NCBI GenBank assembly: GCA_009746045.1 | Contig: RPFO01000080.1 | Span: forward strand, 6,705,817-6,769,816 | DNA from: Mesostigma viride | Taxonomy: Eukaryota > Streptophyta > Mesostigmatophyceae > Mesostigmatales > Mesostigmataceae | Direction of reading: 5' to 3' | Length of the DNA stretch: 64,000 bases | Part shown: piece after piece, positions 10,348 through 22,800 of the stretch | Layout of the letters: each line of letters begins with the position of its first letter | Position numbering within the stretch: the first letter of the stretch is position 1 | Position numbers and translations under genes: made by a program | Notes under the pieces: generated by a model | Databases searched by the model: none | The model's input: the letters and a program-made list of their open reading frames with translations, nothing else | What the model was told of the DNA's origin: nothing

Positions 10348-13230
10348 AGCGCGGTTTCGGATTTGGGGGCACTTTCACGCATGTCACCATCGGTATGATT
10401 AAATCGCTCTCATGGACCCTACTCCTAAACGGGCACTTCTCACGCACAGGCACTAGCTCTAGGTCACTCCCACAAGGCGACTGCATGTCCCCGCTCCTGT
10501 TTCTTCTTGCGCATGCCGGGCTGTTCTTTTTGCACGCTCGCGACAACAGGATCAGGGGCTTCCCCATCCAAGGTAAACCGCGAGGTTTGTTCCAAACTGC
10601 TTATGTTGATGACACCACTAATGTCTGCACCTCCACTACCGATGTGCATGCTATCATGGAGAATATCACGACATACTCTATGGCCTCTCAACAGCGGTGT
10701 AACGTGCAAAAGTCCACGGGGCTGCACATCGGGAGAGGATCCTCCCCCCGCTTATCACTCGATCCCTAATCTGCCTGTGACATGGGTCCAGCCAGACGGT
10801 CACCACCTATTACACAACTGCCCTATCGGTTGCACTATGGATGGACGTCTTGCTGAACACCCCACCTTTTTGTATGACAACACAACACACAGTGGCAAAC
10901 TCACAGGCATGCTCCAAGCGGCATCAAGATGGGCAGCGGTTCCCCGTCTCAGCCTACGGGGCAGGGTCCTCATCACCAACCAAATGTTATTCTCCAAAGT
11001 GCTCTACTACTGCCAAGGTCACCCACCTAACGAGTACACCACCAAGATCATCCAACGAATCGGCAGCAATTTTGTTTGGAAACAGCAGGGTATCATAACA
11101 CACACGGTGCCGGGATGGATCGATAGGGACATGTCCTATATGCCATGGGTTCAAGGAGGCTTGGGCTTACATAATATGGAGTGGCGCTTATGGTCAGTGT
11201 ACACCAAACAGATCCTAACCGCTTTCATAGGCGTAAACGCACACCCTGGTTGTATGTTGGCACAAGAAGCTTTCGCCACAACCTATACCCACAACAATGG
11301 TACATCATGGCACTTGGGGGCAGCAATACTTACATGTGCGCTCACTTCGTATAAAGGCTTATCATGGTACTGGGCACGTATGTGGAAAGGTTATAAGAAC
11401 CTAAAACCGGACAGAATTGCTCACCCTACCACGCGGGAAGAGGTGGCACGCCAACCATTATATTTCAATGATTTGCTGCGCGATAGTGAGCATAATGTGT
11501 TTGGTGTTTTAAGCGGCCGCAACCCATATGAGGGCTTTTTGACGGCCAACCCGCCGGTTACGCGAATCATCGATTTATACGCGGCTGACGGTGACCGATA
11601 TCGCCTCCTAACATACACGGAAATCAGTGCGTGGATCGCAAACATGCCCAGCCGACCAGCTTGGGACAACCTTCTACAAGCAATTCCCGCAGGATGGCAT
11701 ACCCTCATGACAACCCCACGCAAACCCCTACAAGTCGGGGAATGGGTGAGCTATTACCCGGATCGCGACACGTCCATACATAAGGGCTGCATCGTTGCGG
11801 TCGCGTCGACGGGCGTTACCATACAATTGCTCCAGGAGACACCCGACGGTCAAGGACTTCTCGGCAAATTGATTACATCGTACGCCTACATTCCAGCATT
11901 TCAATGTCACCGCATTCGAGTGGTCCCGTGGTCACTGTCACAGGCGTGCATGTTACCCTTGGACCCCACCACAGTGATACGCGACACCACATGGCTACAT
12001 GTTGGCAAGGGGCGACTGGACACGCTTGCTCTAGACCCGCTAGAATTTGGGTGGGTCCTCACATCTGGCGGCACCCCCATGACGAAGTGCCTTTTCGAGT
12101 ACACGGCAGACTGGGGATACCGACTACTTCTACATAAAAATCATAGGATGCACCCGGGTCGCCTGCGCTGGCACCCCGAGTGGCCGGGCTACACCTGGAT
12201 CAAGAACATTACCTTGGCAGTTGATCACCCATTGGTTGACAAACGGGCCACCGACGTCCAGCACCTGCTTATGCATCGGGCCATCGGGGTCAACTCCCAA
12301 TTGCACCACCGGTACTCCCACGCGGCGGCGTGCTTATGCAACTTTCCAGATGAAACAATTGAGCACAGATTTCTGGACTGCCAACTCGCAGGGGTTTGGC
12401 AATGGCTGCTGGGTATATGGGCCAAGTGGATGGCTATTACAGCTCCCCCCACCACCGTCACACTATCTACGGTTATTTTCGGCATCACGGGATTACGGGA
12501 CGCGAGCCTCACAGCCAACCAGATGGCATGGATATGGCTACGCACGACGATGCTTCACACCATATGGCAAGTTCGCAACGAGACCGTATTCACGTTACGT
12601 GCCGCGTACACGAGAGGTGCCGTGGTCCGCCGGTTTATCTCCTCTTGGAACCTGGCTATGCGTCGTTACTGGCTCCTGGCGACGGAACAACACAAAGTAT
12701 GGGACCCGGGCCCTAACAATGACACCCCCAGCCCCCTGGAAGTCTTCCATGCACTCATGGGCATGAACCAGGTCTTTACACGTACACCCCCCGCATTGGT
12801 AGTTTTAATTCAGTTCAGCCAAAAGGCCCTTCGGAATTAGACATTAGCGTTTTATTGGTTGAAAGTGTTACTGTGTCCGCCCAATTAATTAATTATTAGT
12901 TTGTTTGTTTGGTTACCGAACAACCGTTAAACCGGCTGCGAAATTTAATAATTCTTTGTTTGTTTTGTATAACCCAGCCGGATGCACTGCTCTTACGGCT
13001 AGTAAAAGCACATTTTTCAGCCAGAGATTTAATATTTCTTTGTTTTTTACCGCAAAAGAAGCGCTCTTGGCAGTCAAATTATTTATTTACACTTTCTTTA
13101 TTTGTTTGGTAGCTTCAAAAACTACAGGTCAGTACACTCGGGAATTAGTTAATTAAAATTCTTTTGTTTTATTTATCGTTTGCAGCTGGCCGGCGCCCAG
13201 CCTCATAATTATTTAGTAAAACTACCAATG
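10348..13230 (+). mobile_element. LINE (non-LTR retrotransposon), 3' half; host of the LTR insertion
   Basis: Coding sequence of a LINE ORF2 from 10350 to 12840, followed by an AT-rich 3' region with internally repeated motifs (CCGGCTGCGAAATTTAATAA-like, about 12930 and 13020). The 5' half was displaced beyond the left edge by the LTR element. The right boundary is an estimate. Confidence 0.8.
10350..12840 (+). pseudogene. LINE ORF2 C-terminal half: reverse transcriptase and zf-RVT
   Basis: The RT palm is recognisable by LPQGDCMSPLLFLLA and the catalytic AYVDDTT at about 10590-10615. The frame shifts once near 10745 at a C run, then stays open for some 690 codons to TAG 12838-12840. Further signatures are WVQGGLGLHNMEWR (RT thumb region) and a zf-RVT zinc motif near 12325-12380 (CLCNFPDETIEHRFLDC). 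Between them, about 11730-11930, lies a beta-rich segment (GEWVSYYPDRDTSIHKGCIV) that resembles an SH3/Tudor-like barrel. RT copies the LINE RNA at the nicked target. The N-terminal endonuclease is not in the window. Confidence 0.85.
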
Positions 13231-13747
13231 CGGAGGGTGTATGCCGGATGACGATATATCTACAGTACAATGGCTACCTTGGTCGCAGGGCGCGCCTTAT
13301 TAATGCGGGCACCCCAATTTAGGCAAAACTAGGCATTTCAGGCTATTTTTGGCATACCTGGGTCACCTTAACTGTTATATGGAAATAAACTAACACCCAT
13401 TTCACCGGAAAAGTCGAACTGGGCGCATTGTAGACGTTTACCTGGCAGACTTAAGACTGGGCACTGGGCACAGGGCAGTGCGCACTGTGACAGTCGGACT
13501 TGAAATTATTGTCGTTCGCGCGCGGATGCTGCACATAAATTCATCGCTCCTGTCAGGATTATTAGCATAAAAGCTCTGCGATATCCCCATGCTACAGGAC
13601 ACTGCGGATGGGGCGGAAGTAATCCCTAAAACATAGCTAGTGATGAGCGGACATGGTTTTTTAAGTTATTAATTTCTGCAGTGCAGTCCGACGCTTCATC
13701 TGCAGCTGACACTAAATGAGAAGCGTTCATATTCGATAATCTGCGCC
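13231..13747 (+). other. 5' flank of the E(z) gene
   Basis: No ORF, repeat array or transposon signature that I can support. Presumably holds the promoter and 5' UTR of the gene starting at 13748, but I see no clear TATA box or initiator. Confidence 0.4.
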
Positions 13748-13882
13748 ATGGCCAGCACGTTAGACACCGCCATTGGGAATGCAGCACTGCCAGACTCTCC
13801 TAACCGAAAGCGCAAGCACATTGAGGCATTTTGCAAGGTGCTCAAGAATATTTATGTTTCCGAAAACGCTGCGAGGGTCCAG
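13748..13882 (+). CDS. E(z): E(z) exon 1 (45 codons)
   Basis: ATG 13748, ends CCAG|GTGAGT, phase 0. A charged helical segment (NRKRKHIEAFCKVLKNIYVS) resembles in character the helical N-terminal segment of plant CLF. No upstream in-frame ATG was examined as better. Confidence 0.6.
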
Positions 13883-16800
13883 GTGAGTGCTTGAAGCAAT
13901 GTGCTAGCCGAGCTGATGTAGGTATTACCCTGGCACCAAATTTGTGTAAGCGTCGTTAGTCCCTATCACGAAAAAGTTGACGCGCCGAGTGCGCTAGATA
14001 GAAGCCCTTAGCTTCGGTTCGCGGCGTGAGCAATGGCCCGCCGCATTAGGGCTACGTCCCACACGTAGTCACTGTAAACGAGGGATGCAGTTTAAGTTGT
14101 GTAGTTTTACTGTCAGAACATCTTTTAAAGCCTAGTTACCTCCGCCTTTACTCTGGAAAGCGTGCAACAACGCCTTGCGCTCGCTATTTGCACTCCTGCA
14201 TACCCATGGGCGTGATTTTTTGCATGCCCGTAATCGTGCATTTCGCCGGCGCATGCCTTATTTTCTGCAGTAAAGATTACAGCTTCTTCACTCGCTTCTG
14301 TAGACGCCATGCTTTACCCGTGCAAGTGGGGGGCATTGCATCCATCATCGTTCCATAATCTAATGATAACAGGAGGGCACCGAATATCCCACCGCTATCA
14401 TTATTCTGGCATTGCCAACGTGGCACCTTGTTCTGAGCCGGGCCGTGAGTTTTTGCAAGCCTGGATGTCCACATGGCCTGGATGACCACATTGCCAGGGA
14501 AAAGGGTAGCAAACAGGTGGCCTGCAAAGTAGCAAACAGCCTGCCTGAGGCTGCCTGGTCCAAACGGCTCATCAATGGTGGTGCATTACCTCGATGATGG
14601 GCATTTGAATGGATGGTTGATGATGGATATGGATGTTCTTGGACGCTGGGACCGTGTTTGCTCTCTTCTTGACCAACGGCAGCGCCATGCAAGTGTGTTG
14701 TATGATGTCACCCGAGGTCCATGTATCCTCACGTGCCACTTCCCCATCATGCTTTGTGCTCTATGAGCTGCATGCCCTCATCTTGCAGCCCCCATCTTAC
14801 TTCTAAACCGATGGAAGGATCTTGTCAGTAGAAGAAAGCATAATGCCTCACAATGCCAGGTTTACTGGGCCTTCTTCTCACATAAAACCCTGTCTTCCGC
14901 CCTCGTCGCTCCGTTTACTCCTGTCTGCCCTCCCATCCCCTTTGCCCCATCCACCCATGTTGCCTGTCAAATATCTGTCCCCTTCCCCTTCCCCTTCCCC
15001 TTCCCCTTCCCCTTCCCCTTCCCCTTCCCCTTCCCCTTCCCCTTCCCCTTCCCCTTCCCCTTCCCCTTCCCCTGCGTCGTCCAAATGTGCTCCGTACCAC
15101 AGGCCTGCTTGGAGGAGAACCAGAGACTCCTCCAGTGCTGGGCCAGCGAGAGCACATCGCGCCCCGTCCACAGGCCTTCGCTGTTCCTCAATCACGCACC
15201 AGCTGGCGACGCGCCATCGTGGCCCGCACGGCTAGCCCTCGCCGGCCGTGGCGGCAGCAGCAGTAATAGTATCGAGCCGCAATGTGGCCCCAAAGGCCGA
15301 TCCAATGTGGTTGGATCCCCCAGCCCCGCCGCATGCCAGGGACCATGTACGCGCCGGGGGCCGGCCTTCAAGGTCCAAGTAAGCACGTTGATTCCTTCGC
15401 CCGCCACGGTGACATCATCCGCATCCGCATCGGCGGCATCGGCCGCAAGCCAGGCGAAGGGCAAGGGGGTAGCCACGGGCAAGTCGGGGCCAGCGCTCAA
15501 GGACGTACTGTACACGGTCCACCCTAGGATGCTGCCGGCCGTACCCATCGTGCCCCGCTTTGTCGCGTGGGTGTTCACCAAGTGCAGCCTCGTCATGCGG
15601 CCGCAGGTGTGGGTCATGCCTCGGCTCCCTTTGTGGACTGTTGGCAGTAGAGAAAGCTTCTGCCCTAGAGCTTATTGCCTCGCCATGCGGCCGCAGGTAG
15701 AGACCATGTCTCAGTTCACGTTGTGGATTGGCATCATGAACTTGTCTTGCTCACATGATCGCCCTTCTGGTGTGCTTACTAAACTCACACCGATGGATTC
15801 TATGTCCTTACTATACCCACACGGATGGACTCTATGTCCTTACTATACCCACACTCATGGACTATATGTCCTTCATATACCCACACCCATGGATTCTGTA
15901 TTCATTCTTTGCGCTCAGGATTCGGTCCGCACGCGCCGGCGGCTCTACTGCGACCTAAAGCTTATCACCCCATGTCCTTGTCTTGCTCACATGGTTCTCC
16001 TGATGGCGTATTCATACCCGACCACATCCATGGACCCAGGACTCGGTTCGCACACGCCGGCGGCTCTACTATGACCCAAAGCTTGCCGAGACGGTCGAGT
16101 GCAGCGATGATGCGGACGCTGACGTGGGCGGGGAGGAGGACGATGGCACCAGCAGCGACGGCACGACGCGGCCGTGTTCTCCAGCCAACGCCTCTTGCCA
16201 GTGTGGGGACTGGAAGCTGGGTCCCATGGAGGCCTACGTGCTGCGGTGAGTGCTTACGGGGGAGAAGGGAATATGGGGGATGAGGTGTGGGGGGGAATAA
16301 GAAGAGAAGGGGGAAGAGGTGTGTATGCGGGAAGAAGTAGAGAAAGGTCAATAGGTCTTATGGGGTGGTGGATGCAAGCTGGGGCCGATGGAGGCGTACG
16401 CGCTGCGGTGAGTGTTCAGAAGCGGAGGAGAGGAGCTGTAGGAGGGAGAGCAGGGAGAGGAGGAGGGAGAAAAGGAGAGAGAAGAGGGACAGGAGGCAGA
16501 GGAGGAGAGAGAGGAGTTTCATGGGCTGCGATGAGTGCCAAGCTAGAGAGAAGAAGAGGGGGTGATAGGGGGGGGGGAAGGAGGTCAGGAGGGAGAAGAG
16601 GCGTTTGAGGGGAGGGCTTGGACGGGGAGGGGAGAAAAGGGCACGTGTGCTGCAGTGCATGCTGGGTAGATTGCTTAATGTAAACGTTGCCGCGATCGCT
16701 CCGGTGGTCGGCATTCCGGCGGTCCTACAACTGCTGTCCGCGGAGAGAAATGAGTGTGGGTATGGTGCAGAGGGAGGAGGAATGAGTGTGGGGGTGGGGG

Positions 16801-19800
16801 TGGGGGTGGGGGTGGGGTGGGGGTGGGGGTGGGGGTGGGGTGGGGGTGGGGGTGGGTGGGGTGGGGGTGGGTGGGGTGGGGTGGGGGTGGGGGTGGGGGT
16901 GGGGTGGGGGTGGGGGTGGGGGTGGGGTGGGGGTGGGGGTGGGGTGGGGGGGGTGGGGGTGGGGGGGGATGGGGGGGTGGGGGGGTGGGGGGGGGGGGTG
17001 GGGGGGTGGGGGAAAGAGAAACAAGATAAAGAGGCTTGATGGGGATTTGAGAGCAATCTTTCTACGTTCCATTTGGGCAATTTAAAAAGCTGGACGTTAA
17101 AAAAATATCTATTTTGTCTGAGCACTAGCGAGAATACCCAGCCCAATCAAGCACTGGGGTCATCCCTGAGGGACAAGCTCATAGTTTGGGTCAATTGGGT
17201 GGTACCCCACATGGCACTGGTACATAGTAGTACATGAGCTTCGCATATATAGCTTACATTATATATGTACTTGCTATACCCCACATGGAACTTGTACATG
17301 TATATAACTACATATATATATAGTAGTATAGTAGTATATACATTGCTCTCAGAATATACGACTATGTACTTACTGTACCCCGCATGGCACTGATGCCGCT
17401 CGCACAGGACGACCCCAGATTGTGATCACGCATGAGACTCCCCGCAAAGTATTCAAACAAGGGTAATAGTAGTGATAATAATATACTAATGTTTTGTTTG
17501 ATGGCAATCAAACAATCCGTTGGAGCCATGGCGCCTTGGTGCTCACGCGCGACTGTCATCAGTGACGGATGACAGATGGCATCCAGCACGATCGGTCTCT
17601 TTAGCGCAGCCGGCGTCTCACAAGTCTCACCAGTCCCTGTCACGCGCCCAGATAACGCGCCCACGTCAGTCGCCTAGATATCGTCGAGGTATCCATGCAC
17701 TGGCCTGCTGCCCCCTGCCCCTGTGGCCCATTCATGCCGCTCACAGCCACGTCATGGTATCGCTCGCTAGCACAACCATGTGGTCGCATCTCGCATGGCA
17801 TCCATGGGGTGCCCCACCAAGCACCCCATGAAGTATGGGGTGACCATGCAGCCGCACCCACCCATCACCTTATGTCCGCAGCCGCACCCACCCATCATCT
17901 TATGTCCGCAGCCGCACCCACCCATCATCTTATGTCCGCAGCCGCACCCACCCATCATCTTATGTCCGCAGCCGCACCCACCCATCATCTTATGTCCGCA
18001 GCCGCACCCACCCATCATCTTATGTCCGCAGCCGCACCCACCCATCATCGTATGTCCGCAGCCGCGTTGCGGACAGTCATCGGAATGGGTGGCATCTCAC
18101 ATGGCAGTCATGGGATGCCGCTAGCACAGCATTGATTCAGAATCGCCATGATTCGATGGCTCGTAAAGATGCCAGTGTTGTCATGAATTGGATGGCTCAT
18201 TATGATGCCAGAATCGCCATGCTGGTGCCGTAATGATTGAGGGCCTTTCCACATTTGCTGCTGTCCAGGCGCGAATTGGGAGGACTCGGATTGGTCCAGG
18301 CCGGAAAAATAGGTTCGAGGTTTAATTTGCGCGGCGAAATAGCGGTGAATTGATCGGGACCTCCTTTCCAAAACCAGATCCGATCCGTACCGTTCTGGCG
18401 CTTTCCCCGCCGGTTTTTACCACTCGACCTACCTTTCTTGACCCTTATTCTGATCTGAACTGGCCGTAACTACTACTTTTTTGCAGTTCCGGGGGTCCCA
18501 CCCCAGTTCGGGTCGAAATTAGAGGTCGCGACCTAATTGGACGGTCAAGTGTGGAAGCCTCTAGTTCCGGAACCGGCCGAATTAAGACCCTCGCTGCCCG
18601 GAACTGACGAATGTGGAAAGGGCCTGAGGCAGCACCATAAAAATAAAAATAGTAATAATAATAAATAAAAAATAAAATGGCTTTGTGTTGTCCTGCATAA
18701 TGATGCTCTCGTCCCACACCATACGTTGGTATGCTCTCATCCCACACCATACGTTGGTATGCTCTCATCCCACACCATACGATGGTATGCTCTCATCCCA
18801 CACCATATGATGGTATGCTCTCATCCCACACCATATGATGGTATGCTCTCATCCCACACCATACGTTGGTATGCTCTCATCCCACACGATACGATGGTAT
18901 GCTCTCATCCCACACCATACGATGGTATGCTCTCATCCCACACCATATGATTGTATGCTCTCATCCCACACCATATGATGGTATGCTCTCATCCCACACC
19001 ATACGTTGGTATGCTCTCATCCCACACGATACGATGGTATGCTCTCATCCCACACGATACGATGGTATGCTCTCGTCCCACACCATATGATGGTATTCCG
19101 GCAGCCGCTTTGCGGACAAGTATGGAACGCTCGCCTGCGTGACGGAGGCCGCGCGCCGGGTGATTGGCAAGGGCATCCCGTGCAAGGTCCACGCCAAGGT
19201 AAGAGGGCAATGGTGCTTTCACACTCCACGCCAACGTAAGAGGGCAATGGTGCCTTCACACTCCACGCCAAGGCGAGGGCGAGAATTCTGTCCATCATTT
19301 CGCCAAGTTGAGGGCATTCAAGACATTTGGAGTTTGTAGCGGACTCCATGCCCGGGTGGCGGCATTCATCCTTTTGAGCTCCATGCCAAGGCAGAAAGTA
19401 CTAGTTCTTATACTATTTCTTATTATAGCTGTTATTATAGTTCTTATTAATCCAATATGCTTAGTTTGCTAGCAGGAAAACGTATGGAAGTGTCGTAGGG
19501 CACAAGGGAGGCGGGGGGGGGGGGGGGGGGGGGGGCTCTATCATCATCTCGTGGCGTACAGCAGTGTAAGGTGCAACGCCTTTCCCACGCAAACCCCTGC
19601 GCAGATGATGATGGCGCATCATAAACAATTGTTATACTACGCTAATGAATTATAATCTTGGTATGGTAATGGCTGCATCGGTCAGCGCACTTTCTGGCAT
19701 CACCCCGCTGTCCCTGGCAGGTGCGGCCTCGTGAGAGGCAGCAGCAGAGAGGCATACGCAGCAGCCGAGAGGCACAGGCAGCACCGAGAGGCATACGCAG

Positions 19801-22800
19801 CAGCAGAGAGGCATACGCAGCAGCGGAGAGGCATACGCAGCAGCGGAGAGGCATACGCAGCAGCAGAGAGGCATACGCAGCTGCGGAGAGGCATAGGGGG
19901 CAGCAGAAAGGCATCTTGGGATGGCCCTTGCGTAGATGGGCCTCGCATAACCCTCGCGTCGCCCTCGGGCGGTTTCCTCCTAAACTCTAACCTCCTGAAC
20001 CCTCTGGCGAACCTTAGCGGTGGGAAGGGGAAATGAGGACATCCCGGGCGCGCCAGCTGTGAGTAATACTTTCATGTAAGAAAGGAAGGAAGGAGGGAGG
20101 GAGGGAGGGAGGGAGGGAGGGAGGGAGGGAGGGAGGGAGGGAGGGAGGGAGGGAGGGAGGAGGGAGGGAGGAGGGAGGGAGGGAGGGAGGGAGGGAGGGA
20201 GGGAGGGAGGGAGGAGGGGGAGGGAGGGAGGGAGGGAGGGAGGGAGGGAGGGAGGGAAGTAGCTAATACTAAAAGGAGCGGGGAAAGCGGAAAACCCTGC
20301 TAGATACGGCCAGGTGCGCCCTGCTAGATACAGAGTTTTAATGGTGGACATCATGGGGATTCATTGGTGCCCTCTCTCTTCAAATAACTTTTGTCGTCCA
20401 TTCGTGCGCATTCTCGTCCATTAACTTCATCACCAATCCGTGCCTTCTCAGGACATCATAGAGAAAGTGGTCCACGATGTATTGTCGGGTAGGGACGGGC
20501 AGGCCGCGGGGTCTGTGCTCGAGCCGGAAGCCCATGGAGCCCCCCGTGCCGGCAGCAAGCCCAAGGCCTCCTGCGAGACAGGTGTTGCCGGCTCCGAAGC
20601 CAGCACGAAGCCGGTTCACGGCTTCAACCAGCTGGCGTACTTCTACTGCCGGCGGTGCTGTGTGAGTTGAGCGAGCTGAGTACTGAGAGGGTTGGGGAGA
20701 ACTGGCCAGAGGAGTGGGGGATTCTCGGATGCCTGCGTGGATGCATTCCAAAAAATAAGCATCCCTTTTTTGCTTTTTTGGGGGGTGGGGTTACCGTTTA
20801 GGTGGTGAGTTGTGTCAGCCAGCTGTAAATGTGTCGTAGCCAAGCAGCCCCCATTGTTACTGCCCATTTCGAACTGCCTGCATGCCTCTTTTGTCCTTTC
20901 CCTTCCTTTGGGCTCGGCCTCTTGCGCCTTATCCAGCGCTGGCTCGTTACCTTACCTGCTACGTGGGTGACCTCAACGGCATGTATGTGTGCTAGTCGCA
21001 GTATCATGGCGTAGTTGGAGTCTTCTTGTTATACATGCATTACTTGGTCACCTCGTTTGGCTTGCATAAAAGATGTAATTAGGTTCTACCTTTGCCCCGT
21101 TTATTCATGTGCCTTTCATGTGCCTTTCTCAAGTATGCCCTGGGCCACGAGGCTGCTTGACAGACGGCTGATCCAGCACGATCGCCGATAGCCTATACAT
21201 GCCTCCATGCGCAATTTCATCATAGCCTTGCTCTGATACTACTTCATCCTTGGACGGACATTGAAGCTTTCAATAATGCCTGCTTTAAAGTCCATGCTGT
21301 TACTACGGACTGCTTTCCAGTCTAACTGCCTTGTCCCTGCCCCACCCAACCCCTCTACCCCCCTTGTCGTACACACTAGGACTTGGGGAACCGACTTCTC
21401 AGGGAGGGTCAAGGAGTTTCCGTCTTAGAAACTAGGGCTGCCTTCATCAACCAAACCCCAACATGGACTTGTGGTGGTCATTTCGCTGCCTATTCGACTG
21501 CGACTCTTGTTATTTAACATCACGGACTTGTGGTGGTCCTTTCGCTCGCATATTCGACCCCTGCTCTTGTTATTCAACAACATTGACAGCTCTTCAACTG
21601 CCTGGCGCACCCGCTGGGCGATCCCTTCATGCGAAAGAACTATCTGGTAAGCGACCACCGTGGCAGACGGGGCAGTTGAGCCTTGCTTCTTCGGGTTAAA
21701 ATGGCAGTGGTTGTAATTTTACTCTCTTTGTTTACTCAATACGAAGAACGCCAAAAGGAAGAACTTGCACTGCGTCGTGGTGCTATTCACAGCCATTCCG
21801 TGATCGGCAGATCCACTGCATGACTACACCTGTCACCACTGGTAAATGAGGTGTCCATTGACATGGCTATGAAGTACGTTCTGTGGTTATGGAGTGAATT
21901 CTGTCTCCGCAATTGGTTGTGATGCATGCATGTCAGTAAAGAAAGAAGTCAACCACAATGCTAAGAAGTTTTCCCTTTTCAGTGTTGTAACGGCAATGCA
22001 GTTACCCATGTCAAACATCAAATCTGATTCGGGAACCCAGAAACCCAATGGTGTCTTCCAGGGCAATGGATGGGCAGCTCAGGGAGTCATGATTGATAGG
22101 CGAGATAACCCCGCGTACCCTCAAGTGGTTTCCTGGAAATGCGGAAGTGTTGCCATTAGTTATCGTTTGTCCATCTCACTGTCAAGGCTTACCCCCTATT
22201 TAGGGCGGCGCAACGCACCCCCGTATTAAGGGCGGTATAGTTTCTCTTGTTCTCTTCGCCACCATTGTGATGGGCCTCTGAGGTCATTCCTCCAAGAGCC
22301 GTGAGCCATGAGCCATGAGCCATGAGCCATGAGCCAAGAGCCATGAGCCAAGAGCCATGAGCCATGAGACATGAGCCATGAGCCATGAGACATGAGACGC
22401 TCCGTCTGCTATGGGATGAAACTCACTCATTGGCTGATGGAAAAGTTTTTACTCAGCTTTCACTTGGCTGTCTTAGTGAGGTCAGGTTACCCAACAAGAG
22501 CCTCACCCCAACAAATATTTCTGTGAAGTCGTAGCCGCCTCAGAGAATTAGGGGGCTTCCACGCTGGGTCCGGACCGATTTGTTTTAGGGGTGTAGGACC
22601 TATTTCGAAGGAGGCCCTTCCACGCTATGACACCTATTCCAATTTCAGGTCCGGAGCTTTCCACGCTTGGCACCAATTTCCGCATAGGTACCTCAAAAAG
22701 CTCAGATCTGTCCGTAATTTTGGCTGGGCGAAACCAATTTCGGCTTGTCCCACCCCAAAATTATCGTTGCCGAAGTACGTAGTAACCGGAAGTAGCTCAC

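Noticed and set aside
16605-17146. Gly/Val and Pro/His frames on both strands
   Set aside because: Translations of the G-rich intron 4 tract.
17409-17461. Possible E(z) exon reading RPQIVITHETPRKVFK
   Set aside because: Open and with AG/GT ends, but exon 4 to exon 5 joins perfectly without it (split Arg codon, continuous SANT1-like fold) and its phase does not fit.
17847-19097. CRISPR-like regular arrays (30-bp and 28-bp units)
   Set aside because: Units are contiguous with no unique spacers and lie in an intron of a eukaryotic gene; minisatellites.
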